Source: Urechis unicinctus (lineage: Eukaryota; Annelida; Polychaeta; Xenopneusta; Urechidae). Taken from it: DNA of 64,000 bases. Below are positions 50,101 to 62,336 of this stretch, one piece after another (the stretch's first letter is position 1; each line of letters opens with the position of its first letter). The position numbers were made by a program, and so were the translations under genes. Where the stretch lies: the NCBI GenBank assembly GCA_034190875.2, contig CM067349.1, positions 7,522,992 to 7,586,991 on the forward strand, read 5' to 3'. The notes below the pieces were generated by a model. The model saw nothing but the letters and a program-made list of their open reading frames with translations. It did not search any database and had not been told where the DNA came from.

Positions 50101-51260
50101 TGTTTCATCACCAACTATGATTATACCAAGTGTCTTAGTTTTACAATGTAAGACGTGTTTTCTGTTTCTTGCCTTCCATAAGTTCAAGCAGCTGCCACAA
50201 ATGGATCCTGAAAATATCAAACTCTAGTGTATGTTATGTCATGCGCACATTCTCTAGTTGTTGTCCATGTGCTCAAATCGCCCTGGATAAATTTCCGTAT
50301 GCTGTGCGAATATGTACTAATTGTGTCTTCATTGTGGCAATTTTTGCGACGAATAGGCATCTAATATATCAAATAACGGTCACTAATATTTGAGCCGCGT
50401 CAAGGACGCTTGTAGTATACGTCAGTCACAATCCCACATTCCTCTAACAAGGTCTGTTTTTAGTTTACCGCAAACCAGAAACCAATCAAATAAGCAGGGC
50501 AACAATAGAAGCTCTGTGACAAATATCTGAAATCTTGAGGAGGGTGCAATTTGTCGTTATTCGTGAAAAAACATGAAAACTTAAAGCGTAGGTGAAATGC
50601 TGAGCTTTTGCATGTTGAGCAGCTAAGCAAAATGCATTGGTTTGTATTGTTGGTTAAATGGCTTTGCCTATGGTTGAAGATCCAATATTAACGCACTTTT
50701 AATGATCTAGTAATGATGTAAAATCAAAGGTGTCCAATGAAATGTCTAATATCCGCACACTTAATGCATATTGTACAGTTCTCAGCTGTTACGATTAGCA
50801 TGAAGTAAATAGATTAAATACTGGCTTCATTAAGACGAATATAAAACAACCAAATCGAAATGCCGCGTGTGATAAGTCCTACATTTTGAATAGAACAGAA
50901 TATACAGAAACGTACATTTAGATTTCTGAGTGGTATATTGCAAGTTTTAACATATATTAATAGGCCCATATATTAAAGATCAAAATGCCGATCGTTCCAT
51001 GTAGACTTTTGCCGAGTTGCGATAGAACCAGCAGCCGTCAAATATACAGCAAGGTATTGACAACGCAGCAATGTGCATCCCAAAAACGCCGCTACATTGA
51101 CAAATGAGTCCCATGGAGCTTCATTACAATCTGTCATTATTACATAAATGACCAGTAAATATTCCTTCTGCCTCGGGCATGGATACCCAAACTAGGCAAG
51201 CAGACATAGCAGCCATAGCAGCCATTGTGTAACTCATCCAACTGCATTATTATATAGAGA
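47180..51260 (+). repeat. Old segmental duplication, copy B (partial)
   Basis: It holds a block (47180-47650) matching 51748-52180, a block (48880-49330) matching 52190-52880, and a block (50641-51260) matching 36865-37540. The 49228-49326 stretch is almost identical to 52787-52877, much closer than the rest, so part of this duplication is recent or was gene-converted. It lacks the later blocks present in copies A and C. Confidence 0.8.
48166..48655 (+). repeat. Tandem duplication, unit about 245 bp
   Basis: Two adjacent units (48166-48407 and 48408-48655) begin GGGATGGTTG and end ATTTTGCAATCAAA. They differ by roughly a tenth, including a small insertion in the second. Each contains the perfect 12-bp palindrome TCGTTCGAACGA and ends with TCCTTTTTAGGGATTTATTTT. 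Confidence 0.95.
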
Positions 51261-51739
51261 TGAACAAAACCCGATTTTGCACATTATTCCATTGGTGTAT
51301 TCCGTTGGATATGATGTTGAACAATGTGAAAATAATCCAATTATTAGTCGTTTTCTTTCCTCTGGGAATCGAATTGAAAGATATCGGATTGTCTCGCCTA
51401 ACTACAATACTTTTAGTATTGGAATTTTGCATGTCTTAAGCTACAACTCGCTGTAATTGACCAGTATTTGGGAGAGTGGGCAAACCGGCGGTCGTTTTAT
51501 GCTAATCACAAAAATGTATTATTTGTCATACGCGAGATTGTTATCGCTAGATAATGAACGTCACTGTTGCATGTAATGAAGCACGACAGACAGAAATGAT
51601 ATGCAAAGAGTCACGATAGAACACATAATCGCATAGCAGCCTCAAATATGCTGACGTCAGTAGATACTATCAGTCAAATTATGTTAGAACAGATATTCCA
51701 AAATTACCTGATATAACTATGATTAATATCCATTTAGCT

Positions 51740-54700
51740 ATGATGAATAATGTGCTTATTGTATTGATAGTATAGATCAACAAATAACAGACCTGGTTCG
51801 ACTGATGGCCGACCTTATACCATAGCTTTTTACTGTGTGTATAGATATATCATTTATGCAGAAGTGCATCCCGTCCATTTGTCAAAGAAATGTCTTTGTT
51901 CAAAGCCAACCACCCGCTATGTTGCGTATGCCTCGTCGCATTTCCCATCAAACAAGCAGGTGCAGCAAAACAAGAAACGCCCAATAATTTTCCTATATAA
52001 TTTGTGCCAATTACACTTTCCGCGTAACAAAAGGTAATTTGTTGTCTGATTATTTGTTAGAACGTTTATTCGCCCTGTGCTGTTTATGTTTCACCATAAC
52101 CAGAATAAGGCTTTTCATCGATGGTTTAAAAAAACATTATTCTTCACTGGGCGTATATATCCTTAAATCAGATATAAATCATTATTGTGTTCCAGGCGTT
52201 CTAGGCTGATGCCACCGACTTTGTAAGAGAAATATCGTTTACCGAGCTCCTAAATGCATGCAAAACATAACATATAGCAGGCATCGTGCCGCAAAATGAG
52301 AAAACGCTATCAAATTAATAAATGATATTTGTATGCTGTAATGGCTTGGGGTTCTCTATTACACGCGCTACAGATATACTAAAAAGGCTAACGGCGACGG
52401 TACAATACCAATTGTGAATGTATTACTGCTTTACAGACACATATTCCTATTCATGGTCTGTTCAGTACAGAAATGTAGTCATTGTACTGCTAGATTGAAA
52501 CTACCATAGTAAAGACATAAAACTGAAAACGATGATGCTGCCCGCCACACATAAATAATAGATGTATTTCCTTCAAGAGTAAATGAACATGAACATATTC
52601 ATTCCATTCTGTCCTAATGCGTTCTACACATTGTGTTCCGATTTATGTTGACAACACAATTAAATTCACTGAAAAGGAAACGTGTTTATGTATTCCATCG
52701 ATCACTGGTTTAGTGCTGTGTTATTATCTTCCAGACACTCACAGCGATGACTCGTTCAATGTGCGCATCTTCAAATGATGTAGTTGGTACAACCTGGCAT
52801 ATCCAACAATCTTGACAATATGAGAGTGATACATATTCTAATTAGTAGGTTCACGGGCGCCTAAGATTGCTGTCTAAAACAAATGAAATATGTCATTGAT
52901 ATCTCTTGACACAATGTTAATTCTATAAGTTTCGATTTAGGACATTCATCCATACTTACCGACCTTTGAATACAATAACCTTAAACTTTTCGCAGCAGCG
53001 TACAATCATATTTAGTCATTTTCCGGCCAATCAGCTACAAAACGCCTAACACTTGGTGTCATGAATAATATTTTTTATGATTCATCTGATAATCTATGAA
53101 GGATAGTAAATATACGTGCATTAAGTTTCAAAGCGATATTTCTTTCTAAAGCTGTTATTACTAGTGCTGTACCATAATATCAGTATTTGCAAAAGTATTG
53201 AGGTCTTGTTTGTCATGTCATGATTGCTTGAGAATAAACATTTCACAATGACAGAAATAAATAATTTCAATAATAGCCTGGTGCAAACTAGCTACGGCCG
53301 GAAAAATTAATTTTGTACTTCACGTATAGCTTATAAACGACCACGTTGAATAATGCACTTCGTTTTCACATAAATGAATGATAGGCTGTTTAATACCGGC
53401 AAGTCCTAAAAACGCAGTTGACCCGCTTGATGGCTGATATTGACTGCTCTACTCTGAACGATTAGTATATTACTAAAAAAGGCTGTTGTTCGTCAACAGA
53501 CGCACCTAGCCTACAAAACAATGAGTGCGAATGCGTTACAAGTACTAAACATCAAAAGTGTATTGAAAGTGTGGCATGTTAACACGCTCAAATAACACGC
53601 ACTTGCGACACATTAGGTCGGCAATATTTGCAATCTCTCTCACGCAATGGGACAATTCGATCAAAAATCACCATGTATAACTTTGGACAGATATGTACCA
53701 CACAATTCGTGCAATAACAATGCCACGAACTTGGTCGCAAAAGCATTGGTCCGTTTTGTGATTTTCAAAGCCCTCTGCGTTAGCCCTTCAGATATTTCAT
53801 TATCTCCTGTAAGTGTTTCTAAAAGGTAATGCGGTAACACTAAAAATACGCGCTGATACGTCGCTCTCTTTGCAGGACATATTGTAGGACAGTGTAGTGT
53901 TGATGATCTCATTTATCTAATACCTAATTGGCATATATCAACAATGTCTTATGAAATTATGACGTAGTCAATACACTGCAGTGTAGTATTTTACTGATTT
54001 TTATATACTTAGCAATACTTAGCTTTCACGGTTACAAAACTTGTAACTTCATAAACTACAAACCAAAGAATAACAATAACAGCATATTAATTCATGAATT
54101 TTCAATATATAAAGCGTACAAAAAGAGCTACTTATGGTCATTTTCCTTATTCTCATCACGATAAAGAATGTTAAGTCAGCGGTATTGTGTCAGTAAATGT
54201 GGCAATGCTTGCTGCACATAAGCGTTTACTTTTGCAAAGCGCATTAGGCATCATAATGGTCTGATGCATCCTTGTATGAATGCACAGTATCTTCTGAGCC
54301 TTTGCACGCCGTATCGACATAGTAGCAGCTAAGGTAATTAACAAAATACGCGCTCCATTGGAATAGTGTGGCCATTGATATCAAATTAAGCTGCGTTGCA
54401 GGTGGTGTAGTGCTCTTAAACAAACAAGGGTTTTTGAGTTGTTATTTCCTGAATAACGTGACGTTAATATGTTTGATTACCATGAATAATATAATAAATA
54501 TTGCTGACTGAACAATCTATATCATGAGTTTTAAGAACTGTACTAGTAGACGAGATATAGGTAGGCGATCGTTTATGAGGCTATTAGTTCATTAATTGCA
54601 GCCATATCAATGCGCTGCTGCTTGATCGGTTGTATCCGAGTTGTTTTGAATTATCTAAATGTCAGTGGCTTGAAATCAGGTTATACTGAAAACATACATT

Positions 54701-56070
54701 TTGCTCACTACCATTTCTTGAGTTAACAGGTCACTTTATTTTTAAAGTGCGTAATGCTCCGATTTATGTTCTCAAACAAGCAATCACTTCGAGATGCAGG
54801 ATGATTGTGCATTGTTATGGAACAAAAATCATGAATTTGTGTTGTGTGCTCAAAATCTGCGCAATAAAATGAATCCAAGGCTATTTGAGCTATTCGTCCA
54901 GTCTTCACATACCTTTACCTGTTTGGCACACACGGAAATTGGCTCGGTCCCATTGTGATTTCTAAACACTAATTATGCGACTTGGTGACGACATCTGGTC
55001 AAGACGAATATATACTGTCCATTAGGCATACATACTCTGTCATGCTAGTTACAAATGATATATGCTAATAAAGAATAATGCTTAATTCTTCTGTCAATAA
55101 ATATATGCGTCATTGTGCACTGCGTCTTGCAAAGTAGATTTGGCCTTTATCTAAACATATTTAATTGCAAAGCCTGTATCAGATAAAAGGCTCTTTATGT
55201 GATTTAAACACACATTTACCTCACCAGATTGTAAATCCATTTCATACAATATGTATATAAAACATCCGTGCGAGTCCAAAACTTTATCAACATCAGTAGG
55301 TGCTTCGTTCAAACAAAGTACAGCCTTACTTAAATACCATGCATGTGGCATACTCGTGTTATACACACCTGTCATTTGGTCAATTGAGCCATAGTGGTCT
55401 TGTGGCAAAGCCCAGTTTAATAGTTTGGAAGCAAACCGAACACGGATGAAATGCATTTGACAGCAATCCAGATTGTTTGTTTTATGCATGTTCAACGACG
55501 TTTTATTCGTTGGTTGGATATAAATGTTTTCAGACGTCTTATTCAAGTGCCGCTTGTCGTAGATTTTACAATGCAACACCCCATCTTTCAATGATGCATA
55601 TTGATAAAGCACATTAAAAACCATTGTAAGAGAGATGTAACTTTACAGTAATGTACCATCGCAAACATATTCCACGGATCGAAATGTCACGAGGTTAGAG
55701 TCATGCAACAAATACAAATGGCATGCACATGTACAGTTAAATGCGGTTGCATATAATGATTGTTAATGAATTTTAATGTAATGCATGGGCCGCTGTCAGC
55801 GCGTCCCATAAAAACCATAACCGCATGAGATCGATTGGGACAATGGAATATCGCAATTTAATCGCCATGGATCACTCTGTTAGTCGTCCCGAGTAAAACC
55901 CTGGTCATGGTATCAGGCTTCATATAGTGCTTCTTACGGTCAGAGGTAGAAGAAAGTGCATATGCACACGCTGATAATAACTTGCCGCAACGTTAATGAC
56001 ATTAACTGAAAAGTTGGTGGCACACAATTAACGCGTACGCAAGGATTATAATCCAAATGGCTTATTCTTG
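51740..56070 (+). repeat. Old segmental duplication, copy C
   Basis: This is collinear with copy B at its left (51748-52880) and with copy A across the rest (52400-56070), but it lacks the block found at 36865 and 50641. A minus-strand frame of 157 codons (55151-55624) lies inside. Its downstream third aligns with 43625-43837, but the frame shifts back and forth between copies, which argues against a conserved protein. Confidence 0.8.
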
Positions 56071-57811
56071 ACACGGTGTCAGAATGGTAAGAAAATTGCG
56101 AGACGCGACACATAAAACAAATGTACTTTTGAAAATTAAACTTCACGGCAAATGCGATATTTGATCTTGCAATATGTTTCACCTTCGAAGCATTTTGTTC
56201 AACAATACCTCATAGGACTTCCGCTAAAACAATAGCCTTGCCCATGCATATCTAATTGATGAGTTCTTGCTTTGTGTTATTGAATGAATCTTCAGTGAAA
56301 ACATACAATAATAATTCGGCAAAACTATAAATGTGTATACCATATTAGACTTCGTTAATCCACATTCATCACCAGGCATCTGGCATTATTTTCGTGCAGT
56401 TTATACTCGTTAAACAAACAATGAAGCGTATAATAGCGTGCAAACATATTTTTGTTATTGCCAATGTCGTTGTTTCACATGTATTTATCCTACATCTGCA
56501 AACACAGTAGCTGTAAACCAAGCTTCAAAACAGGACGCCACGCAGATATTGTACGAATCCCATGAGATTTGCAGTTTCGATTATGCTTATTGTGTTATTG
56601 TGTAAGGTCTGCATTGTTGCTATATGTCAAATGACGGTTTGGGAAGAATGGCCCCGAGGTTTGACGCATAATCCATTTCCAAACAACAGAACGCTTAGGC
56701 AAAGCAGCATAATATACGCGTACTTACTAAGCGTCGAATTGGATTTCGTATTCACAATTCATACGCTGGTGGAAAATATCTATTAAAGCAATCGCATCAA
56801 GAGGAAATAGTTAATTTGGTTCTGAGGCACGGCTAGAATGCATTCCGTGCCTTTTCGAATTCATATTTATCGCAATTAAGGGTGAAGCACGTCTCCCACA
56901 ACTTTACACTTGTATATATGTTGAAAATAGGCATTATATCTCAGAAACCAAAGGAACCCAAGGTCCACATCCTTGCAATGTGAGAGTTATTGTCGAAACC
57001 ATACACTTCGTTTTGATGAGCTATATTAAGTCTGCTTACCTCCGTAGCTGATTTGCGTATATGCATGCCACTTGTACAGAATTGACCGACATCAACAAAA
57101 ATAATACATAGAGAAGTGCGCTATGCCGTCGAGATCGGAGAGTGGACAATTATTCCCATGCAATTACTAGTCGCTCCATTGACAACAACGGCTATTACTG
57201 CGCGACATGCCAAATTAATGGTTATATTTATACACTCCTGTTCGCCATGGATTGCACTGCTTGACAGAGCATTTAAGATGGATGTCGCAGGAAGTAGTCA
57301 TTGATCATCTAAAGCAATGACAACGATTATGGCGTAGGCGATAGTAGCCTAAGGCATGTAAGTACAAAAATTGTAATGAATATGAATGTAAATTAGCTTG
57401 AGTGACCCCATTTATGTACGATTATATGATAGAAAATGTCATCTTGAGATCAATGCATTGCGCAGATACATAGTCTTAATCAAGTTTCTTCTTTACGATG
57501 AGAATGCTGTCGTTAGACAATTTCGCTAATGTCAATTTTTATTTTGTCAATGGTAATAGTCGTGTCTTGAATTGAAATAAGATGAAGCCTCCTGGAAGTC
57601 CCATCCCACAGCTTAAGCACTCGGTGTTTTATCTTTGTATACAATGCAGTCGGTTTATCAGATAGCGGGAGGGCAACGACGTATATATACGATATTGCGT
57701 GGGTAATGTTGATATTACAGACGGCCATTTACACACTTGCATCGGTCTGGAGACCACTTCTTAGCTAAATCGCCTGGTCGAATGTAAGCACGACTCAACC
57801 GCAGTAACACG
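56071..57811. other. AT-rich spacer left of the retrotransposon
   Basis: No gene or repeat pairing is supported. Frames such as 56562-56786 and 57513-57728 lack domains. Confidence 0.4.
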
Positions 57812-57816
57812 GACCA

Positions 57817-58263
57817 TGTAAATGCAGTTAGTTTGTAAAGTTAGCTGGAGGCCCCAGAATGGCTGAGTACTCGCTTAGCATTCTACGGTAATAACTTTAA
57901 ATACTTATGTAACATCTTGGGCGTTGGCTGGCTGATATTAAAGGCTTCAGCCCGTAGTTTTAAACCGTTGACAGTAGAGCATTCTTTTCGAGCAAGACTG
58001 TCAGAGAGAACGGAGCGCACAAGCGTGAGTTAATTTGAATATATAAATGTGTATTGAATGTATCGTTAATTCGTTATTGTTGTATTGATAGTTAAATTAG
58101 TATATTAACGATGCATTATTTGATTTTAGTTTATGAACCGTGGTTCCAAGTAGCCGAACGTAATTAAACGTGGTCAACGAAGTTCATCGTGAAAAGTAGT
58201 TTAATAAACGTGACCAAGCCACGCGTATCATTATTTGTGCCATCGAGATGCTCCGCATCTACA
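57817..58263 (+). repeat. 5' LTR of the BEL/Pao element
   Basis: 447 bp, TG...CA ends. It contains a TATAAAT box (58042-58048) and an AATAAA (58203-58208), as expected for promoter and poly(A) functions. It has a 10-base and a 1-base insertion relative to the 3' LTR. I could not assign a tRNA primer-binding site directly downstream. Confidence 0.96.
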
Positions 58264-58499
58264 TTAGTTCAAAAAGCTTACCTGCCTTGGTAGAACGCCT
58301 ACAGTACCTCGCCAGGAGCAAACATATGGAAACCCTGTAACTTCAGTCTATTCACCATGCCAAAACGTGTTACCGGGCGTGGCGTAAACCTGAAATGATT
58401 AGGATGGACATTTATGTCATTGGCACTTTCATACAGCTATTTACCATGCTAAAGCGTGTTACCGGGCGTGGCGTAAACCGTTTTTAACGTATACGGCAA

Positions 58500-59671
58500 C
58501 ACACGATCAAAGGAGATGGATTCCTTGAAAAATAAAAAGAAAGCAGCTTTGTCAGCGTTAAACCAAAAGAAAAATGACATATAAAGGAATTGATGTCCAG
58601 TGAAAGTTACTTCATCTCGTGAAAACGAACGCAGAGCAAAACTTGGCTGCATATCGACAACTCACCTCTGTGCCTCAGCCAGAGATAGCCAGATTCAAAG
58701 GCGACCCAACTTACACCGCATTCGTCAGAGCATTTGATGCCAGGAATGCAAATACTATTTGCAACAGCTGGTTGAAGGTGAAGCACATGATTTAATTTGT
58801 GGTTGCATGTTTATGGACCCAGATGCAGGATACCATAAAGCAAGGGCTTTGTTACAGGAAGAATATGGTGATCCGCACAAGGTATCAATTGCGTATTTGG
58901 ACCGTGTTCTTGGGTGGCCAGTTATCAGAACAGATGACAATAGTGCTCTGCGAGCCTTCTCATTACTACTATGCAATGAATACTGTCTAATCTGACAGTT
59001 CTGAACCATACACCTAACATGCAAGCAGTAATCCAGAAGTTGCCATTATACATGCAAAGAAAATGGCGTGATAAAGCGAGCTTCATGCGAACAAAGGAAA
59101 GCAAGATTGCATCATTTGTGGATCTTGTTAATTTTGTTAAGGAAGCAGCTGACGCCGCCAATGACCCAGTTTACGGCAAGGATGCTATGAGCAGAAACGA
59201 TGCCAACACGACAAAATCAAGATCTTCGTCTGAGTTTAAGGGCAAAATCAGCAATAGAAGAAATATGAGCAGCAGCTTTGCCACTAATACCAACAAGCCA
59301 GAATTTGAGAGAAGAGAGGTTAAAGAAAAAAGACCATGTGCTGTATGCAACGAAAGCATGATATTGGTGACTGTCATCGATTTGGAAAAATGTCTATCGA
59401 TGAGAAGCGTGCATTTCTGAAAGGGAAAAACATGTGTTTCGCATGTTATGGCTATAACCATGTTTCTAAGGGATGCTTACGCAAGCGGACATGCAGAAGA
59501 TGTGGCGGAAAACATCCGACTGGGTTACATATTGAAGAATTCAAGCCTCAAGCAGATGTCGCCAGTTCTAAAACCAGGGAAGCTTCTATCAACGATGTTC
59601 AAACCAGTGCCTGTGATGTTGAGTTACGTAGCACAATTCTCCATGCTATCATTCCGGTCCGTGTACAATAG
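58500..59671 (+). pseudogene. BEL/Pao gag, frameshifted
   Basis: Gag-type coding sequence lies in at least four successive frames. From 58658 it shows the PQPEIARFKGDP motif typical of the BEL Gag N-terminal (DUF1759-like) region. After a shift near 58745 the GYHKARALLQEEYG and DRVLGWP region follows. After another near 58975 comes a helical stretch (59019-59345), and after a shift near 59355 a zinc-knuckle region. There, CFACYGYNHVSKGC (C-x2-C-x4-H-x4-C) is followed by CRRCGGKHPTGLH. In an active element Gag packages the RNA. Here the frameshifts and internal stops prevent a full product. Some shifts might be assembly errors. Confidence 0.9.
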
Positions 59672-61494
59672 GGCAAGGGACACAGCGTCATAACATATGC
59701 ATTTTTTTGATAATGGGAGCAGCGGTTGTTTCCTTACAGAAGAACTAGAGCAAGAGATAGCAGCTAAAGGGATGGAAACAACATTACAACTGAAGACAAT
59801 GCATGGTAAAAGCTGTGTTCAAGAGTTTTCGAAAACCTAATCCTTTGTGATCTGCAAGGAAAAAACACAGTGAAACTGCCAAAAGCTTTTACCAGGTTGG
59901 AGATTCCAGTATCAAATGACCAGATTCCAAAGCCTGAAGTGATAAGGAAATTACCTCATCTACAGAAGATAGCATGTGAAATCCCAGAGTATATGCCTAA
60001 TGTTAGCATAGGGTTGCGTATTGGAAATAATTGCCCAGCAGCAATGGAGCGCCAGAAGGATGTACCAATGCAAGAAAGTGGCCCATTTGCAGTCAAGTTA
60101 CGTCATGGGTACACAGTGAACGGTCCAATGAAGATGGTTTTAACCGGTGATGGCATCACATGTAACCGAATTTTCCTTCGAGATTTAGAACCAGTTAAGA
60201 AGATCCTGCAGCCAGCATCTGTGCTGAAGATTCTCGAAAGTGATTTCAATGAGCAAGATGTCGGCAAAGTTCCAGAAGAGCGAGGACTTTCGTTTGAAGA
60301 CAGACTACTTCCAAAGTAAAGGCATGTGCCAAAGATTCCAGTGGACATTATGTGATACCCCTGCCATTTAGGCACGACTATGTCACGATGTCGGATAACC
60401 GATAACAAGCAGTCAGCAGAGCTAAATGGCAGAAGAAAAAGATGCTTCAGGATGAGAATTATCACAGCGATTACTCTGCATTTGTACACAAAGTCATAGA
60501 GAAGGGTTACGCAGTAGTAGCACAGCCTCAAGACCTGGTAGACAACGGAAAGAAATGGTACTTACCTCATCATGGCGTGTATCACGCAAAGAAGCCAAAC
60601 ATAATAAGGGTTGTATTTGACTGTAGTGCACGCTATGCAGGAACATCCCTAAATGACCAACTACTCCAGGGACCAGATCTTACGAATTCTCTCATCGGTG
60701 TTCTGACCAGATTTATGGAAGGAGAGGTTGCATTGCTGGCTGACATAGAAGCTATGTTCTATCAGGTTAAGGTACCTCACAACCAACAAGATTTCCTTCG
60801 TTTTTTGGTGGCCAAATGGAAAGCTGGATGCTGATCTCCAAGAATGCAAAATGACAGTACATCGTTTTGGTGCTGTTTCATCACCAAGCGTAGCAAATTA
60901 TGCATTGAGAAGGACTGCAGATGAGTTTGAAACCAGGGTAACCGAAACAGCTATCCAGGCATACACCTAGCAGCAGAAACGATCCGCAGAAATTTCTATG
61001 TTGATGACTGTCTTAAATCGGTAAATGATGAATCAAAGGCGATAAATCTGTCCCATGATTTGCGAGCTCTGTGTTCTTCAGGGGGATTTAAGCTGACCAA
61101 GTTCACAAGTAACAGCGAAACAGTTCTTCCTAGTATCCCTAAAGAAGACCACTCCAGAGATGTTGGGTCGCGTGATTTGGACTATGGAAACAAAACCATA
61201 CAACACGCGTTAGGTGTGCAATGGACAGTAGACACTGACATGTTTGGATTTTCCATTATGTTGACGGGAAAGGAATCAACCAGACGAGGAGTACTGTCTG
61301 TCGTATCTTCTATATTTGACCCGCTTGGGTTTGTATCGCCATTCATTCTCCCTGCTAAAAAGCTGTTGAAGGAGCTTTGTCAAGATAGAAGTCTCGGATG
61401 GGATTACCAAATACCGGAAGAGTACCACATGAAATGGTTGCGATGGCTTCAAAGAGTTCCATGTCTCAATCAGCGCAAAATAAAAAGATGTGTC
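59672..61494 (+). pseudogene. BEL/Pao pol: protease and reverse transcriptase remnant
   Basis: A protease active-site region (59705-59810) reads FFDNGSSGCFL, with DNG in place of the usual DSG or DTG, and sits after a run of seven Ts that breaks the frame. The reverse transcriptase follows in several frames (59870-60319, 60442-60834 and 60840-61497). It includes RVVFDCSA, ADIEAMFYQV (motif A), FGAVSSPSVANYALRR (motif B) and YVDD (60997-61008, motif C). The Pao-specific domain with DPLGFVSPFILPAKKLL ends at a stop (61495-61497). In an intact element this polyprotein copies the RNA into DNA. Stops and shifts make it inactive. Confidence 0.93.
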
Positions 61495-61557
61495 TAGTAT
61501 TGCTGACTTCGGTACAGTTGTCTTGTATTGCCTTGTCTAGCATCGGTTACTAAGGCA

Positions 61558-61659
61558 ATGAGCAACAAGCTGGAAGAAGCAGAAATTTCGATTCTGAAAT
61601 TTGTTCAGGCTCAGAAGTTTGAACATGAATTTGACGCTTTAAGAAATACTCCTGCTTAA
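61558..61659 (+). pseudogene. Relic of the RNase H-integrase linker
   Basis: A 33-codon frame contains AEISILKFVQAQKFEHEF. This resembles the BEL/Pao stretch just before the integrase zinc-binding domain. It lies only 60 bases after the end of the Pao domain, so RNase H has been deleted. The integrase catalytic core is missing altogether, because non-coding sequence follows to the 3' LTR. Assignment rests on the AE..I...VQ...F..E pattern and on position. Confidence 0.6.
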
Positions 61660-61895
61660 CGAGGCCGAGTACACAACGAGACATTGACGAGCCGCATAGT
61701 TGTACATAATTGTGTGTGTCAGTCTTGATCAACAAAACGTAATGTTGTGAATAATGAAATGATACTGTTCTATGTATTGAAACGGTACTACATGTTATCA
61801 GTTAACACTATTTGAGCTGTCTAAGGTATGTTGTTTATTTTGGTATTGCATTTGTATTTTATTTAATGTTAAACTCTGTCGTTTAAGAGGCCGAG

Positions 61896-62331
61896 TGTAA
61901 ATGCAGTTAGTTTGTAAAGTTAGCTGGAGGCCCTAGAATGGCTGAGTACTCGCTTAGCATTCTACAGTAATAGCTTTAAATACTTATGTAACATCTTGGG
62001 CGTTGGCTGGCTGATCTTAAAGGCTTCAGCCCGTAGTTTTAAACCGTGACAGTAGAGCATTCTTTTCGAGCAAGACTGTCAGAGAGAACGGAGCGCACAA
62101 GCGTGAGTTAATTTGAATATATAAATGTGTATTGAATGTATCGTTAATTCGTTATTGTTGTATTGATAGTTAAATTAGTATATTAACGATGCATTATTTG
62201 ATTTTAGTTTATGAAACGTGGTTCCAAGTAGCCGAACGTAATTCAACGTGGTCAACGAAGCTCATCGTTTAATAAACGTGACCAAGCCACGCGTATCATT
62301 ATTCGTGCCATCGAGATGCTCCGCATCTACA
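61896..62331 (+). repeat. 3' LTR of the BEL/Pao element
   Basis: 436 bp, TG...CA ends, AATAAA at 62271-62276. It is preceded by AAGAGGCCGAG, the likely but impure polypurine tract. A related sequence (ACGAGGCCGAG) also occurs at 61659-61669. Confidence 0.96.
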
Positions 62332-62336
62332 GACCA

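Larger units (their letters stand above)
57812..62336 (+). mobile_element. BEL/Pao LTR retrotransposon, degenerate, with 5-bp target duplication
   Basis: The element itself spans 57817-62331 (4515 bp). It has two LTRs starting TGTAAATG and ending TCTACA, flanked by a perfect GACCA duplication (57812-57816 and 62332-62336). Inside, gag and pol of BEL/Pao type are read left to right but are broken by frameshifts. RNase H and nearly all of integrase are missing, so the internal region is only 3.6 kb. The LTRs differ by 8 substitutions and 2 indels, about 1.8%, so the insertion is fairly young. It cannot move on its own. Confidence 0.96.

Noticed and set aside
55151-55624. 157-codon minus-strand frame
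   Set aside because: Only slightly longer than expected by chance over the window at this AT content. Alignment with 43625-43837 shows compensating frame changes rather than codon conservation.
58264-58300. tRNA primer-binding site after the 5' LTR
   Set aside because: The bases after the LTR do not convincingly match the 3' end of any tRNA I know.
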